Shown: positions 1 through 9,514 of the stretch, piece after piece
How the letters are laid out: each line of letters opens with the position of its first letter
Position numbering within the stretch: the stretch's first letter is position 1
NCBI GenBank assembly: GCA_016722505.1
Contig: JADKJH010000001.1
Span: 1,426,001 to 1,490,000, forward strand
DNA length: 64,000 nt
Source: Holophagaceae bacterium
Lineage (GTDB): Bacteria > Acidobacteriota > Holophagae > Holophagales > Holophagaceae
Reading direction: 5' to 3'
Notes under the pieces: model-generated
What the model was told of the DNA's origin: nothing
Databases searched by the model: none
Seen by the model: the letters and a program-made list of their open reading frames with translations, nothing else
Program-made: the position numbers and the translations under genes

Positions 1-849
1 GGCATCCAGCCCGAGGGCTCGGCGACCTGGATGGAACCTGGCCAGAAACATCTTCTGGAAGCCTTTGCTAACCAGACCGCTCTGGCTCTGGAGCGGGCAC
101 AGCTATCTGCCCAGCGCAGCCACGCCCAGGTGCAGATGGAACGCGAGCAGATGCGCAATGCATTGCTCAGCTCCGTCAGCCACGATCTGCGCACGCCCCT
201 TGGGACCATCACTGGCGCGGCCTCCGCATTGCTGGATGAGTCTGCGCAGATGGCCGAGGGCACCCGGCACGAGATGCTGCAGACCATCCAGGAGGAAGCC
301 CATCGCCTCCATCGCCTGGTTACGAATCTGCTGGACCTTACGCGGCTGGAGTCCGGCGCCTTGGCGGTGCACAAGGAATGGACACCCATGGAAGAAGTGG
401 TCGGCACTGCTCTGAACCGGATTGAATCACAGATCCTCGGCCGGGACATCCGCGTGGAATTACCCCCCGATCTGCCACTGGTTCCCCTCGATCCTGTCTT
501 GTTCGAGCAGGTGGTCATCAATCTGGTGGAGAATGCCGCCAAGTTCTCGCCAGCTGATCAGCCCATCACGATCAAGGCCTGGGCCACGGAACGCAACTTC
601 ACGCTGGTGGTGCAGGACAGCGGGCCTGGCATTCCCGAGGGCCACGAGGAACGCATCTTCGAGAAACTTGTGCGGCTGCCTGGCACGAGCGCTCCGGGAG
701 CGGGCCTCGGCCTCGCCATCTGCCGGGGAATCGTGCAGGCACATGGGGGCCGCATCCAGGCCGCCAATCGGCCCATGGGGGGCGCTCAGGTTCTGGTGAG
801 CCTACCTTTGGAAGACGCCCCGCCCGCCCCGCCAACGGAGGGCCCATGA
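1..849 (+). CDS. kdpD: Sensor histidine kinase KdpD, C-terminal part (5' end outside window)
   Basis: The reading frame is open from base 1, so this is the 3' part of a longer gene; 282 residues are visible. It starts at the end of a GAF-like segment, followed by a HisKA domain with the phosphoacceptor His in SHDLRTPLG (about residue 61 of the visible part). The ATPase domain has the N box NLVENAAKFSP, the G1 box DSGPGIP and the G2 box GAGLGLAI. KdpD senses K+ limitation and turgor and phosphorylates KdpE to induce the KdpFABC K+ pump. The assignment rests on this KdpD-like kinase end and the overlapping KdpE-like regulator; the N-terminal KdpD and Usp domains and the kdpFABC genes are not in view. 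The stop overlaps the kdpE start by 4 bases (ATGA). Confidence 0.85.
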   Translation, partial: GIQPEGSATWMEPGQKHLLEAFANQTALALERAQLSAQRSHAQVQMEREQMRNALLSSVSHDLRTPLGTITGAASALLDESAQMAEGTRHEMLQTIQEEAHRLHRLVTNLLDLTRLESGALAVHKEWTPMEEVVGTALNRIESQILGRDIRVELPPDLPLVPLDPVLFEQVVINLVENAAKFSPADQPITIKAWATERNFTLVVQDSGPGIPEGHEERIFEKLVRLPGTSAPGAGLGLAICRGIVQAHGGRIQAANRPMGGAQVLVSLPLEDAPPAPPTEGP

Positions 850-1538
850 CCGGCCAAATCACGCTCCTGGTGGTGGAGGACGAACCCCAGATGCTGCGGT
901 TCCTGCGGGCTTCGCTGCAAAGCCACGGCTATCGCGTGGTAGAAGCCATCACCGCTGAAGAAGGAATGCGCCTGGCCACGCTTCATCAGCCCGACATCAT
1001 CCTTACGGACCTGGGGCTGCCGGACTTTGATGGCTTGGAACTGACCCGGAAGCTGCGGGAGTGGACGGACCGCCCCATCCTGGTCATCTCAGCCCGCGGC
1101 CAGGAGGAAGACAAAGTGAAGGCGCTGGATGCCGGGGCCGACGACTACCTTACGAAACCCTTTGGCATCGGCGAACTGCTGGCGCGCATCCGCGTGGCGC
1201 TACGCCACACCCAACGTACCGGCGAGGCGGAGGATCCGGTTTTCGAACTGGGCCGATGGCGGGTGGATCTGTCGAAACGCGAAGTGCGCGTGGAGGGCCT
1301 GGAAGTCCATCTCACGCCCAACGAATACAAGCTGCTCACCACGCTGATACGCAACGCCGGCAAAGTGCTCACCCATCGCATGCTCCTGAAGGAAGTCTGG
1401 GGCGCATCCGCGGGAGCCCAACCCCACTATCTCCGCGTCTACATGGCGCAACTCAGGCAGAAGCTGGAAGAGGATTCCGCGCGGCCCAAGCACCTTATCA
1501 CCGAGCCGGGTGTCGGCTACCGCTTGAAGCTGGAGTAG
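846..1538 (+). CDS. kdpE: Response regulator KdpE (OmpR/PhoB family)
   Basis: 230 aa, the usual length for an OmpR-family regulator. The receiver domain (residues about 6-118) has the acidic pair VEDEP, the phosphorylation site Asp55 in ILTDLGLPDF, and the conserved Lys in LTKPFG. The C-terminal winged helix (about 130-228) ends in the typical KHLITEPGVGYRL. It is translationally coupled to the kinase by an ATGA overlap, so it is the cognate regulator, presumably of the kdp potassium-transport operon. No kdpFABC genes follow; the next gene is an unrelated membrane protein. Confidence 0.88.
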   Translation: MTGQITLLVVEDEPQMLRFLRASLQSHGYRVVEAITAEEGMRLATLHQPDIILTDLGLPDFDGLELTRKLREWTDRPILVISARGQEEDKVKALDAGADDYLTKPFGIGELLARIRVALRHTQRTGEAEDPVFELGRWRVDLSKREVRVEGLEVHLTPNEYKLLTTLIRNAGKVLTHRMLLKEVWGASAGAQPHYLRVYMAQLRQKLEEDSARPKHLITEPGVGYRLKLE

Positions 1539-1600
1539 GGGTTTCATTCCGTGGTGCCGGAGTGGTTCGGTACCCGCGGTAAAGAGATATAGACTGGCCC

Positions 1601-2569
1601 ATGGATTCTCAACTTGATACACCATCAGTCGTGGCTGCCCAGGATCCAGAAGGGCCTTCGCCCTGGATTCCGTTGGGCCCTGCACATCTATTCTTCTGGG
1701 TGGTGCTCATCTGGCCCCTGGTGTCGGGTCTGGTTTTTTCACCGGTGATGCGGTTGCTCGGGCCGAGAGCCGGAGTTTTCTCATGGTTCTTTACGGCGGT
1801 GTTCTGGGCTCTTGGTGGCGGCGCCATCCTCCTGGGATTCAAGGGTATGCAGACAGAAAATCCGGGTTCGGCGCAGCGTGGCGCATTCATTGCCACCATT
1901 GTGATTTGGCTCCTCCAAGTGGCCTTCGGGTTGGTCCTGCGATTCCAGGCCATCAAGTTCGGTGATGGCTGGCACACCTACCTACGCGTTTCTCCCCTGG
2001 CGGCGCCAATCCTTGCCGCGGTGCCCATGATTCTGCTCCTGGCATCCCGTGAGGAACAGAGTGGCGGAACCTTTGATGCTTCCACCGCGTCCCTTGCGCT
2101 ATTAGGCGGGCTCGGATTTCTGGGGCCATTTCTACTTGCGTTCGGTGTGTTGATCGGCGGCCATCCACTGATGGCGGCGGTATGGGAGGCGCTGCGCCAC
2201 CCCTCTGAAGCCATGAAAGGCGAGTGGTTCGATGGCGGAGATGAGGCACTGAAGGGACGTGTTTTCGGGCAGATGGCGCTCGCTTTCGCGTTGAGCGCAC
2301 CGCTCCTGGTCCTGCTGATGCTGACGGTCGGCCGTTTTGGCCGGAGCGGATTCGACATGTCTGCCACCCACTGGATCCGACCTGTGGCCGCATGGTTGAC
2401 CTCGCTTTTGTCCGCCCTCGTGGCCCTTCGGACCACGCGGCGAAGCGGCACCCGGGAGGGCCGAGGCATGGCTATCGCAGCGCTCGTTCTATTCGGGCTG
2501 CTCATCCTTCCCGCACTCGCGTTGGCGGTGTTCCTACTGCTTCTCGCCACACATATGATCAGGTTGTAA
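1601..2569 (+). CDS. Multi-pass membrane protein of unknown function
   Basis: 322 aa. About eight hydrophobic segments are visible, at roughly residues 29-50, 58-80, 94-115, 132-149, 165-187, 225-246, 258-277 and 289-318, with a charged loop around 200-220. The N terminus is Pro/Asp-rich and probably cytoplasmic. I do not recognise a family or catalytic motif. The ATG at 1601 lacks a strong Shine-Dalgarno, so the start is moderately certain. It faces the downstream lipoprotein gene convergently, 34 bases apart. Confidence 0.7.
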   Translation: MDSQLDTPSVVAAQDPEGPSPWIPLGPAHLFFWVVLIWPLVSGLVFSPVMRLLGPRAGVFSWFFTAVFWALGGGAILLGFKGMQTENPGSAQRGAFIATIVIWLLQVAFGLVLRFQAIKFGDGWHTYLRVSPLAAPILAAVPMILLLASREEQSGGTFDASTASLALLGGLGFLGPFLLAFGVLIGGHPLMAAVWEALRHPSEAMKGEWFDGGDEALKGRVFGQMALAFALSAPLLVLLMLTVGRFGRSGFDMSATHWIRPVAAWLTSLLSALVALRTTRRSGTREGRGMAIAALVLFGLLILPALALAVFLLLLATHMIRL

Positions 2570-2603
2570 CCTGCGGGCAGTCGGGATTCTGGCTGGGAGC
2601 CGC

Positions 2604-3311
2604 CTACTTGACCGCAAGAGTCACATCAGAAGTGTTCCCTTCTGGAAGGGTGAATAAGCTGCGGGCTGTGCCACTTTGGGCGTGGGTTCCCGTGGTCTCG
2701 CTTCGGGAAAGAAAGAGGTAGTAGGATCCGCCGGACTGAAGGGGGAACAAGAACCTCTCTGTGGAACCTGAAAGGCTTGGTTTCTGGTTGGAGAGTAAAT
2801 ATTCGTAATCGATTCCATCAATGGTGTGGATCTGGGAAAGCGAGAGATCGTCGTCCTGGTTGCTGTTGCGGATGGGGGAAATCGTTCCCCCGATGGCCGA
2901 GGCAGGCGTGGAAGTGAACACAAAGTCCAGACCCGAGATCAGTGGTCTTGAATCATCGAATTTCAATTCAGGGCTGACTCTCGCACTGTACACAACGGAA
3001 CCCACGACCGGCCGGCTGAAGACGCGGATCGCGCCTAATGAAACATGAAGCGTGTACCGGCCATCTTGATCACTAAGGGTCTTGGTGTGTGAAGAGAGAA
3101 CCCCGACGGGCGGCTGCCGCAACGCATCTGGTTTGATCAGAGACACCGCAGAGACTTCTACGCCGGTGAGAGGCGCTCCCTGGGAATTCGTCAAGCGTCC
3201 GCTGATGCTGTAGGGCGGTGGTGGCGTGGGTGTGCATCCGCATTCGCCGTGATAACAGCTCAAAAAAAGAAGGCCTGAGCCGAAGAAGGCCAAATTCATC
3301 AGGGACTTCAT
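2604..3311 (-). CDS. Lipoprotein with carboxypeptidase-regulatory-like (Ig/transthyretin-fold) domain
   Basis: 235 aa from the ATG at 3311, chosen because it is preceded by GAGA and directly begins a signal peptide (MKSLMNLAFFGSG) ending in the lipobox LFLS-C; longer in-frame starts at 3326 and 3347 add non-signal residues. After a Cys/Pro-rich linker the segment YSISGRLTNSQGAPLTGVEV is typical of carboxypeptidase-regulatory-like domains (surface beta-sandwich modules). The rest has beta-rich repeats and no catalytic motif. Likely an exported lipid-anchored protein of unknown function. It lies downstream of lysA on the same strand but 64 bases in front of it, so probably its own unit. Confidence 0.65.
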   Translation of the reverse strand: MKSLMNLAFFGSGLLFLSCYHGECGCTPTPPPPYSISGRLTNSQGAPLTGVEVSAVSLIKPDALRQPPVGVLSSHTKTLSDQDGRYTLHVSLGAIRVFSRPVVGSVVYSARVSPELKFDDSRPLISGLDFVFTSTPASAIGGTISPIRNSNQDDDLSLSQIHTIDGIDYEYLLSNQKPSLSGSTERFLFPLQSGGSYYLFLSRSETTGTHAQSGTARSLFTLPEGNTSDVTLAVK

Positions 3312-3375
3312 TTTGAATGATCTCATGTAGAAAAAATACCACGTCATGCTGCCTGGTTCGCAACAGGGGACACGA

Positions 3376-4530
3376 CTACGTCACCCAAATTTCTGCCGGG
3401 ATCGGATGGCTGAGAAAGTGGGTCATACCTTCGCTGAATCCGTAGGCGCCGGTGTGGCCAAAGGCCAGCAGATCCCCGGGAGCCAGATCAATGGGCAGAT
3501 CCACATCGCCAAGGCGATCCAGGCTGGTGCAGAGCGGGCCCGCCAAGGTGGTGTGCGCCATGGGCCCTGGCTTTCCGACTGCCCGCACGGGGAAGGGTTC
3601 GCCAGTGAGCAGGGGGCGCAGCAGATGATTGATGCCGCCCTCGAGAATGGCGAACCGTGTGCCGCGGCTTTCTTTGATACGGATGACCCGGACCAGGTAA
3701 ATGCCGCAGGATGCCGAGAGATAACGGCCAGGTTCTAAAATCAGCTCACCCTTGAACCAGGAATGTTCGTGCCGCAATTGCAAAAGGCCCTGGCCAAGCG
3801 CTTTCACATCCAATTCTGTTTGATCCTCCGAATAGGCCACGCCCAGGCCACCACCGAGATCAATTTGTTCCAATTCAAGTCGGTGTTCCCGATGCAGGCG
3901 GGCCGCCATTTCCAGCACCATGCGATGGGTGGCGAGCAGTTTTTCCGCATCCCGCTGGTTGCTCGCAGCGAATACGTGCAGGCCGCGGATCCGGACCCGG
4001 CGCAGGGATTTCGCCCGTTCGAGTATTTCCGGAAGTTGCTCTTCATCAATGCCGAAAGCCGAAGGTCCCACTCCGCCGATGATGCGGTTGCCCTCCTCGG
4101 CACCGGTGGCGGGATGCACGCGCAGATTCATGGACACGTCCGATTTGCTCATTTCATCAAGGCGGGCCAGATCCTCCCAGCCTTCGGCCTGGATCCGCAC
4201 ACTCATCTGCAGCGCGAGCTCCAGTTCTTCTCGGCGTTTCCCAGGGCCTGCGAAAAAGATGCGTCCAGGTGGCAAGGACAATTCCTTCACGCCGCGCAAT
4301 TCGCCGATAGATGCGCAGTCGAAGCTCGCGCCGAGGGACGCGAAGCGCTTCAGCAATTCCGGGTGGGGATTGGCCTTCACCGCGTAGGCTAGACGCACGC
4401 CTTTCGGCAGTGCCTCGCGAAGGCGCTTGAATTGGGTTTCGGCGGTGGCGCCGCGATAGGCGAAGAGAGGTGTTCCGTGGGCTTCAGCGAGGGCCGAGCA
4501 AGCGGCGTCATCGAAGGGAAACAGTCCCAT
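3376..4530 (-). CDS. lysA: Diaminopimelate decarboxylase
   Basis: 384 aa, fold-type III PLP decarboxylase that converts meso-diaminopimelate to lysine and CO2. Visible motifs are the PLP lysine Lys52 in YAVKANP, the Gly-rich phosphate-binding loop DLGGGLGVAY, EPGRYL, and a late Cys region (GPLCTSLDRLGD) corresponding to the usual C(T/E)xxD segment. It is the last gene of the lysine operon, and its ATG overlaps the stop of the aminotransferase gene by one base (TGATG). The context makes ornithine or carboxynorspermidine decarboxylase unlikely. Confidence 0.9.
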   Translation of the reverse strand: MGLFPFDDAACSALAEAHGTPLFAYRGATAETQFKRLREALPKGVRLAYAVKANPHPELLKRFASLGASFDCASIGELRGVKELSLPPGRIFFAGPGKRREELELALQMSVRIQAEGWEDLARLDEMSKSDVSMNLRVHPATGAEEGNRIIGGVGPSAFGIDEEQLPEILERAKSLRRVRIRGLHVFAASNQRDAEKLLATHRMVLEMAARLHREHRLELEQIDLGGGLGVAYSEDQTELDVKALGQGLLQLRHEHSWFKGELILEPGRYLSASCGIYLVRVIRIKESRGTRFAILEGGINHLLRPLLTGEPFPVRAVGKPGPMAHTTLAGPLCTSLDRLGDVDLPIDLAPGDLLAFGHTGAYGFSEGMTHFLSHPIPAEIWVT

Positions 4531-5681
4531 CAGGCATTCCAGAAGGGCGCCATGCGCCTGACTCCCTCGGTGATCTGCTCGGGAGACGCGGCGAAACTCA
4601 AGCGTGCGAAGCGCTTTCCCTGCTCCCCGAAGGTGGAGCCGGGCACCAGCACAACGCCGCCCTCGTCACGCAGGCGGATGCAGAAGGCCCACGGGTCGGC
4701 CAGGGCGGCGCTGGGTAGCTCCATCCAGTGATAGAAAGAACCATCCGGCGGCGTGGCGTCATGGCCCAGTTGGTCCTTCAGTGCGGCCCGCAGCGCCTCC
4801 CAGCGCACTTTGATCTCGCTCCGCGCGGCGATGAAAATGGATTTTGAATCTTCAATCAAAGCCTGCGCCGCACGCTGGGCAGGATGCGTGGCGCCGGTGA
4901 CGGCGTATCCATGCACGGTGCGTGCGGGACCCAGGAATGAAGGATCGCCCAGGATCCAGCCAACTCGAAGTCCAGGCGATCCCCAGGCTTTGCTCACAGA
5001 AGTGATGACCAGGCCGTAGTCCGAGACGTCGCGTAGGCTTGGCGGGCGGGTTCCAAAATGCAGATCGACATAGACCTCATCGCTGATGAGCATCAGGCCT
5101 CTTGCCTTGCAGACTTCCGCGATGCGCAGCAGCTCATCCGGTGTGGTGGCCCCGCCAGTGGGGTTCGAGGGCGAATTCACCACCACCGCCTTGATGTTGG
5201 GATTGGAATGGAGCGCCGCGATCACGGGTTCCGCTTTCAGGCGGAATCGGTCCGACGCATCCAGGGGATAAAACACGGCTTCAGCGCCGGCCAGATGGGC
5301 TAGCGAGGTATAGGCCGGAAAGAAAGGATCGGGCACCAGGACCTCATCCCCTGGATTGAGGAAGGCGAGGAACAGGGAGAAGAGGGCGCCCTCGCTACCG
5401 CAGGTGATGAGCACTTCATCCCGGGTGGCGCCATGGAACTTGGCCACGGCATCGCGCAATTGCGGCAGGCCGAAATTGGGTCCGTAGGGACAGGGCCCCG
5501 AGGTTTCTCTCAAGGCCTTCAGGCCTGCCGCTGGCATATCCCAGGTGGGTTCCCCGAGGCCCAGCGGAATGGCCGAGGGCGCCGCGCCTTCGCTGAGCAT
5601 GCGGATGGGCGACGGCTTGAGTTGGGCGAGGCGGAGGGCAGGCTGCAGCATGACTTGATCGTCGCCTGTCGCGCGGCTCAT
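4530..5681 (-). CDS. dapC: Class I/II aminotransferase, probable N-succinyldiaminopimelate aminotransferase (DapC)
   Basis: 383 aa from the ATG at 5681, chosen because it overlaps the dapD stop as ATGA; the frame stays open further upstream, inside dapD, but those residues are not protein-like. It is a fold-type I aminotransferase with NSPSNPTGG, SDEVYVDL and the PLP Lys231 in SVSKAWGSPGLRVGW. The family includes aspartate, aromatic and DAP-pathway enzymes, which sequence alone does not separate. Its place between dapD and lysA, with no other transaminase in the operon, points to the conversion of N-succinyl-2-amino-6-ketopimelate to N-succinyl-LL-DAP. Confidence 0.8.
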   Translation of the reverse strand: MSRATGDDQVMLQPALRLAQLKPSPIRMLSEGAAPSAIPLGLGEPTWDMPAAGLKALRETSGPCPYGPNFGLPQLRDAVAKFHGATRDEVLITCGSEGALFSLFLAFLNPGDEVLVPDPFFPAYTSLAHLAGAEAVFYPLDASDRFRLKAEPVIAALHSNPNIKAVVVNSPSNPTGGATTPDELLRIAEVCKARGLMLISDEVYVDLHFGTRPPSLRDVSDYGLVITSVSKAWGSPGLRVGWILGDPSFLGPARTVHGYAVTGATHPAQRAAQALIEDSKSIFIAARSEIKVRWEALRAALKDQLGHDATPPDGSFYHWMELPSAALADPWAFCIRLRDEGGVVLVPGSTFGEQGKRFARLSFAASPEQITEGVRRMAPFWNA

Positions 5682-6493
5682 CGCAATGCGTCTTCTAGGG
5701 TCGTGGCCGCATCGGTCCGTGCATCGCGGTATTTCACGATCATGGGCGCGGATATCTGAAGGCCATTTGCCTTCGCATAACCGCCACTGGCGGGCCTTGA
5801 GCCTTGCACCACTACGGCGCCTTCGGGGACTTCCTTGCGCCATTCGCGGCCATTTATCAAATCGTAAATAATCGTGGAGCCCGTGATGATGACGCCGCTG
5901 GCCAGCACTGCGCGCGCCCGGACATGGATGCCTTCGAACAGGCCCACTAGGCCGCCGACAAAGACATCGTCCTCGACGATCACAGGGCTTGCTCCCGCGG
6001 GCTCCAGCACGCCACCGATCTGGGCGGCTGCGCTCACGTGGACGCGCTTGCCCACTTGGGCGCAGGAGCCCACCAGCGCGTGGCTGTCCACGAGCGTGCC
6101 CTCATCCACGTAGGCGCCCACGTTCACGTAGGCCGGGGGCATCACCACCACGCCTTTCGAAATGAAGGCCCCACGACGCAGGGTGCTGCCGCCGGGCACG
6201 ATGCGCACGCCATCTTCCAGGGTGAAGCTCCGGGCCGGGTAGGCGCCCTTGTCGAAGAAGGCGAAGCCCGGCACCGAAAGGTCCTGCATGGAAGAATTCC
6301 GGAAGCCGGACAGGATGGCCTGCTTCACCCAGGCGTTGACGCGCCAGCCACCCATTCCATCGGGCTCCGCGGCCCGGAGCGATCCTGATTCCAGTGCCGC
6401 CAGTAGGGATTTATGGGCTTGCGTCCGACGCGGGTCTGAAGCGATCGCTTGGCTGCTCCGATCATAAAAGGTTTTCAGATCGTCAAGATTCAT
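5678..6493 (-). CDS. dapD: 2,3,4,5-tetrahydropyridine-2,6-dicarboxylate N-succinyltransferase
   Basis: 271 aa from the ATG at 6493, which overlaps the dapA stop (ATGA) and gives the expected length (the E. coli enzyme is 274 aa). The N-terminal helical part (MNLDDLKTFYDRSS) is followed by a left-handed beta-helix of hexapeptide repeats (for example ISKGVVVMPPAYVNVGAYV and the VDSHALVGSCAQVG region). The enzyme uses succinyl-CoA to open and N-succinylate tetrahydrodipicolinate. Its presence shows that the organism uses the succinylase branch of the DAP pathway. Confidence 0.92.
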   Translation of the reverse strand: MNLDDLKTFYDRSSQAIASDPRRTQAHKSLLAALESGSLRAAEPDGMGGWRVNAWVKQAILSGFRNSSMQDLSVPGFAFFDKGAYPARSFTLEDGVRIVPGGSTLRRGAFISKGVVVMPPAYVNVGAYVDEGTLVDSHALVGSCAQVGKRVHVSAAAQIGGVLEPAGASPVIVEDDVFVGGLVGLFEGIHVRARAVLASGVIITGSTIIYDLINGREWRKEVPEGAVVVQGSRPASGGYAKANGLQISAPMIVKYRDARTDAATTLEDALR

Positions 6494-7395
6494 AGCGAGA
6501 TTCCTGGAAGTGTTCCTTCCGCAGCGAGACAAAGCGCCTCGGCGAGACGTGAGCGGGTAGAGGCTTCAGGAGGCGTGAGGGGGAGGCGCAGCATGTCACC
6601 GCCAAGCCCTAAAAGCTTAAGGCCCGCTTTCAGCGGAATGGGATTGCTCTCCGCGAATAGCGCGTTGATGAGGGGCAGCAGTCGGGCCTGGTGGGCTTGA
6701 GCATCCTCGAGATTACCGGCCAACGCTGCATCGACCAGGGCCTTGGTCTCCCGGGGCAGCAGGTTCCCGAGCACCGATATCAGGCCCTTTGCCCCAGCTG
6801 CGATGCTGGGAAGGGCCAAATTATCGTCGCCCGACAATAATGTTTTTCCCGGCGGGAGGCTGCTCAGTTCTTCCACGATTTGTCCGAGATTGCCGCTGGA
6901 TTCCTTCACTGCGACGACCTGTGGGTTTTCCCAAAGCAGTGCCAGGGTTGAAGGGACTAGGTTCTGGCCTGTGCGGCCGGGGACGTTGTAGACGATGATC
7001 GGCAGGCCTGGGGCGGCCTCCGCCACTGTTTGAAAGTGGGCCACCAGACCGGCGGGCATAGGCTTGTTGTAGGGCGGCGTGACCACCAGGACGCCGTCGG
7101 CGCCAAGGTTCTGGGCCCGGGCGGACCAACTCGCGGCTTGGGCCGTGGAGCTGCTGCCGGCGCCCACCACCACCGGTTTTCCGTTGGCCATGTCGCGGCA
7201 AGCGATGATCAATGCGTCTCGTTCGGAATCGTTCAGGGTGGCTGCCTCGCCTGTGGAACCCAGCACCACCAGGAAATCCACACCACCGTGGACCACGTGC
7301 TTCACCAGCCGCTTGAAGGCTGGCAGATCCACGGCGCCAGAATTCGTGAACGGCGTGGCCAGCGCCACCCCAAGACCTTGGAAAACCACGTTCAT
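6490..7395 (-). CDS. dapA: 4-hydroxy-tetrahydrodipicolinate synthase
   Basis: 301 aa class I aldolase-like TIM barrel. Active-site residues are all visible: GSTGEAATL, Tyr136 and Arg141 in VYNVPGRTG, and the Schiff-base Lys164 in VAVKESSGN. It condenses pyruvate with aspartate semialdehyde, the committed step to diaminopimelate. The start overlaps the dapB stop by 4 bases and the stop overlaps the dapD start by 4 bases, so it is translated in a tightly coupled operon. Confidence 0.95.
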   Translation of the reverse strand: MNVVFQGLGVALATPFTNSGAVDLPAFKRLVKHVVHGGVDFLVVLGSTGEAATLNDSERDALIIACRDMANGKPVVVGAGSSSTAQAASWSARAQNLGADGVLVVTPPYNKPMPAGLVAHFQTVAEAAPGLPIIVYNVPGRTGQNLVPSTLALLWENPQVVAVKESSGNLGQIVEELSSLPPGKTLLSGDDNLALPSIAAGAKGLISVLGNLLPRETKALVDAALAGNLEDAQAHQARLLPLINALFAESNPIPLKAGLKLLGLGGDMLRLPLTPPEASTRSRLAEALCLAAEGTLPGISL

Positions 7396-8114
7396 GGATT
7401 CACCTCCAGAAACAGCGGATCAAGCAATTCCTTGGCGACTTCGTCCATGGTGAAAACGCCCTTCCGGCCGTGGATCCACCGGGCGGCCTGAAGCGCGCCT
7501 TCCGCATAGGGCATGGCAGAGCGAGCCGAATGATGCAGCTCGATGACTTCGCCAGGCGAGTCCACGCCAACGATATGAGAGCTGTAGGTATACCCTGCGC
7601 GGATGCTGGAGACGTTGAGCTGGAATGGCTCCACGGGTTGACCGGCCGCCGGGATGACCCATGATGTTTTTCGCGGGCAGCCTTTCATCAGTGTGGCGGC
7701 CAGCAGTTTAGCTGTGCCGCTGGGAGCGTCGTGTTTTCGCGCGTGGTGGTGCTCTACCAGATAGGGATCCTTATTTTCATCTTGAGCCGCGAAGCGGGCC
7801 AGGACCAGGCTCAGCCGAGCATACAGCGCCACAGTCAGAGAAAAATTCGGCGCAGTGAGAACTGCTATTTTCTGGCCGACGCGATCCGCCAGGTCCGGGA
7901 TTTCCCATCCAGTGGTGCCGATCAGGAAATCCGCGCCGTGCTGGATGCACCAATCCAGATGCGCTGGAACCGCGGAGCCGGAACTGGCGTCTATCGCGAC
8001 ATCCACATCTTCCAACGGGAGTTCGTTCCGTCCAAGGCACCACGCGAGGTCCGGCTCCGCGCATTCTGCGATGGCGGATCCCAGACGGCCCTTTCCGAAT
8101 ACACCGATCTTCAT
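7392..8114 (-). CDS. dapB: 4-hydroxy-tetrahydrodipicolinate reductase
   Basis: 240 aa, somewhat shorter than the E. coli enzyme (273 aa). The N-terminal dinucleotide-binding motif is GVFGKGRLGSAI, and the signature EHHHARKHDAPSGTA carries the catalytic His and Lys. It reduces the DapA product to tetrahydrodipicolinate with NAD(P)H. The ATG at 8114 overlaps the lysC stop (ATGA), which fixes the start. Confidence 0.93.
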   Translation of the reverse strand: MKIGVFGKGRLGSAIAECAEPDLAWCLGRNELPLEDVDVAIDASSGSAVPAHLDWCIQHGADFLIGTTGWEIPDLADRVGQKIAVLTAPNFSLTVALYARLSLVLARFAAQDENKDPYLVEHHHARKHDAPSGTAKLLAATLMKGCPRKTSWVIPAAGQPVEPFQLNVSSIRAGYTYSSHIVGVDSPGEVIELHHSARSAMPYAEGALQAARWIHGRKGVFTMDEVAKELLDPLFLEVNP

Positions 8115-9514
8115 GCAGCGCCTCCCTGGTCCGTGGATTCGATCAGCGCTGTATGAAGCCTACATAATGTTTCGCGTTCATGTCCGCGCTTGATGACGAT
8201 GCTCAAATTGATCTCATTGGCGCCCATGGAAATCATCTCGATGTTGATGTCCGGCAAGGCACCGAAGACGCGCGAGCCAAGGCCTGGCGTATGTTTCAAA
8301 CGCTCTCCCACGATGGCCACGATGGCACGGTCCTCGGCAATCTGCACGGTCGCGAAGGTGGACAATTCCTTGAGCAGCGGTTTCAGAAGCGCGTCGGCCT
8401 CGACGGTCAGCGACACACTGACTTCCGCCGTCGCCACCAGATCCACACTGATGTTCAAGCGCCCGAAAACCTCGAAAAGCCGCGCCAGGAACCCACTCTG
8501 CGCCAGCATCCGCGAACTGCTCACCGTAAGCACCGTGATGGGACCCCGGCTGGCTAGGGCCGTGACTGAGCGGCCCGTATGTACTTCGCCCGTGATGGTG
8601 GTGAAGCGCCCTTGAGGCTTCTGGGTGCTCCGTACGGTGACGGGAATCCTGGCTTCGACCGCGGGCTGGATGGTGGCGGGATGAAGCACCTTGGCGCCGA
8701 AGGCCGCCAGCTCAGCGGCTTCCGCGAAACTCAATTCCGGGATGGGGAGCGCACCGGGCACGATCCGCGGATCGCAGGTGAGCACGCCTTCCACATCCGT
8801 CCAGATCTGCACCTCGGCTGCTTGCAAGGCCGCGCCGAAAAGGGCCGCGGAATAGTCGCTGCCGCCGCGCCCCAGCGTGGTGGTGAGGCCTTCTTCCGTG
8901 GAGCCCACATAGCCTTGTGTGACGACAATGCGGCCTGCGCCGAGGAGTGGGGACATGTTGGTCCGGGCCAGTTCGCGGATGGCCTCGGCGTTGGGTTGGC
9001 CTTCTCCAAAGGTGCTGTCTGTTCTCATGACGCTGCGAGCATCCACCCAAGTCGTATCCAGGCCTTGGTTTTGAAGAAAGGCCGCGAAGATCCGCGTCGA
9101 CAGTTGTTCTCCGAAGGAGGCGATGGCATCTTGACTGCGTGGGCTGAGCTCCCGAAGCAACGCCACGCCGCGAAGCAGCAGTTCAATCTGTCCGAAGGCA
9201 TCGGTGACTGCCCGGTCCAGGTCTTCAGGCACCCCGTCTTCGAACAAGCCGTCGGCGGCGAGGCGATGGTCCTGGATGAGTTGTTTCAACTGGTCCAATG
9301 CGGTGGGCAGGTCACCGATCTCCGCAGCCCGGGCGGCTTGAAAGAGTCCATTCGTGGTCTTCCCCATGGCGGAAAGCACCACCAGCGGCGCAGGTGAAGC
9401 CGGGCCCAGGGCTTCGCGGACGAGACCCGCGACCTGCCTCATGCAGGCTGCATCGGCGACACTGCTGCCGCCGAATTTCATGACCACGCTGCTTGGCGGG
9501 GCTGGGTGTGTCAC
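8111..9514 (-). CDS. lysC: Aspartate kinase
   Basis: 467 aa, a monofunctional aspartokinase. The kinase domain starts with VVMKFGGSSVADA and contains the nucleotide-binding segment LGRGGSDYSAALFG; the last 150 or so residues hold two ACT regulatory domains (around VLTVSSSRMLAQSGFL and IVAIVGERLKHTPGLGSRVF). It catalyses the first step from aspartate to lysine, methionine and threonine, and the ACT domains imply allosteric feedback, probably by lysine. The start is GTG at 9514, overlapping the asd stop (GTGA). Confidence 0.93.
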   Translation of the reverse strand: MTHPAPPSSVVMKFGGSSVADAACMRQVAGLVREALGPASPAPLVVLSAMGKTTNGLFQAARAAEIGDLPTALDQLKQLIQDHRLAADGLFEDGVPEDLDRAVTDAFGQIELLLRGVALLRELSPRSQDAIASFGEQLSTRIFAAFLQNQGLDTTWVDARSVMRTDSTFGEGQPNAEAIRELARTNMSPLLGAGRIVVTQGYVGSTEEGLTTTLGRGGSDYSAALFGAALQAAEVQIWTDVEGVLTCDPRIVPGALPIPELSFAEAAELAAFGAKVLHPATIQPAVEARIPVTVRSTQKPQGRFTTITGEVHTGRSVTALASRGPITVLTVSSSRMLAQSGFLARLFEVFGRLNISVDLVATAEVSVSLTVEADALLKPLLKELSTFATVQIAEDRAIVAIVGERLKHTPGLGSRVFGALPDINIEMISMGANEINLSIVIKRGHERETLCRLHTALIESTDQGGAA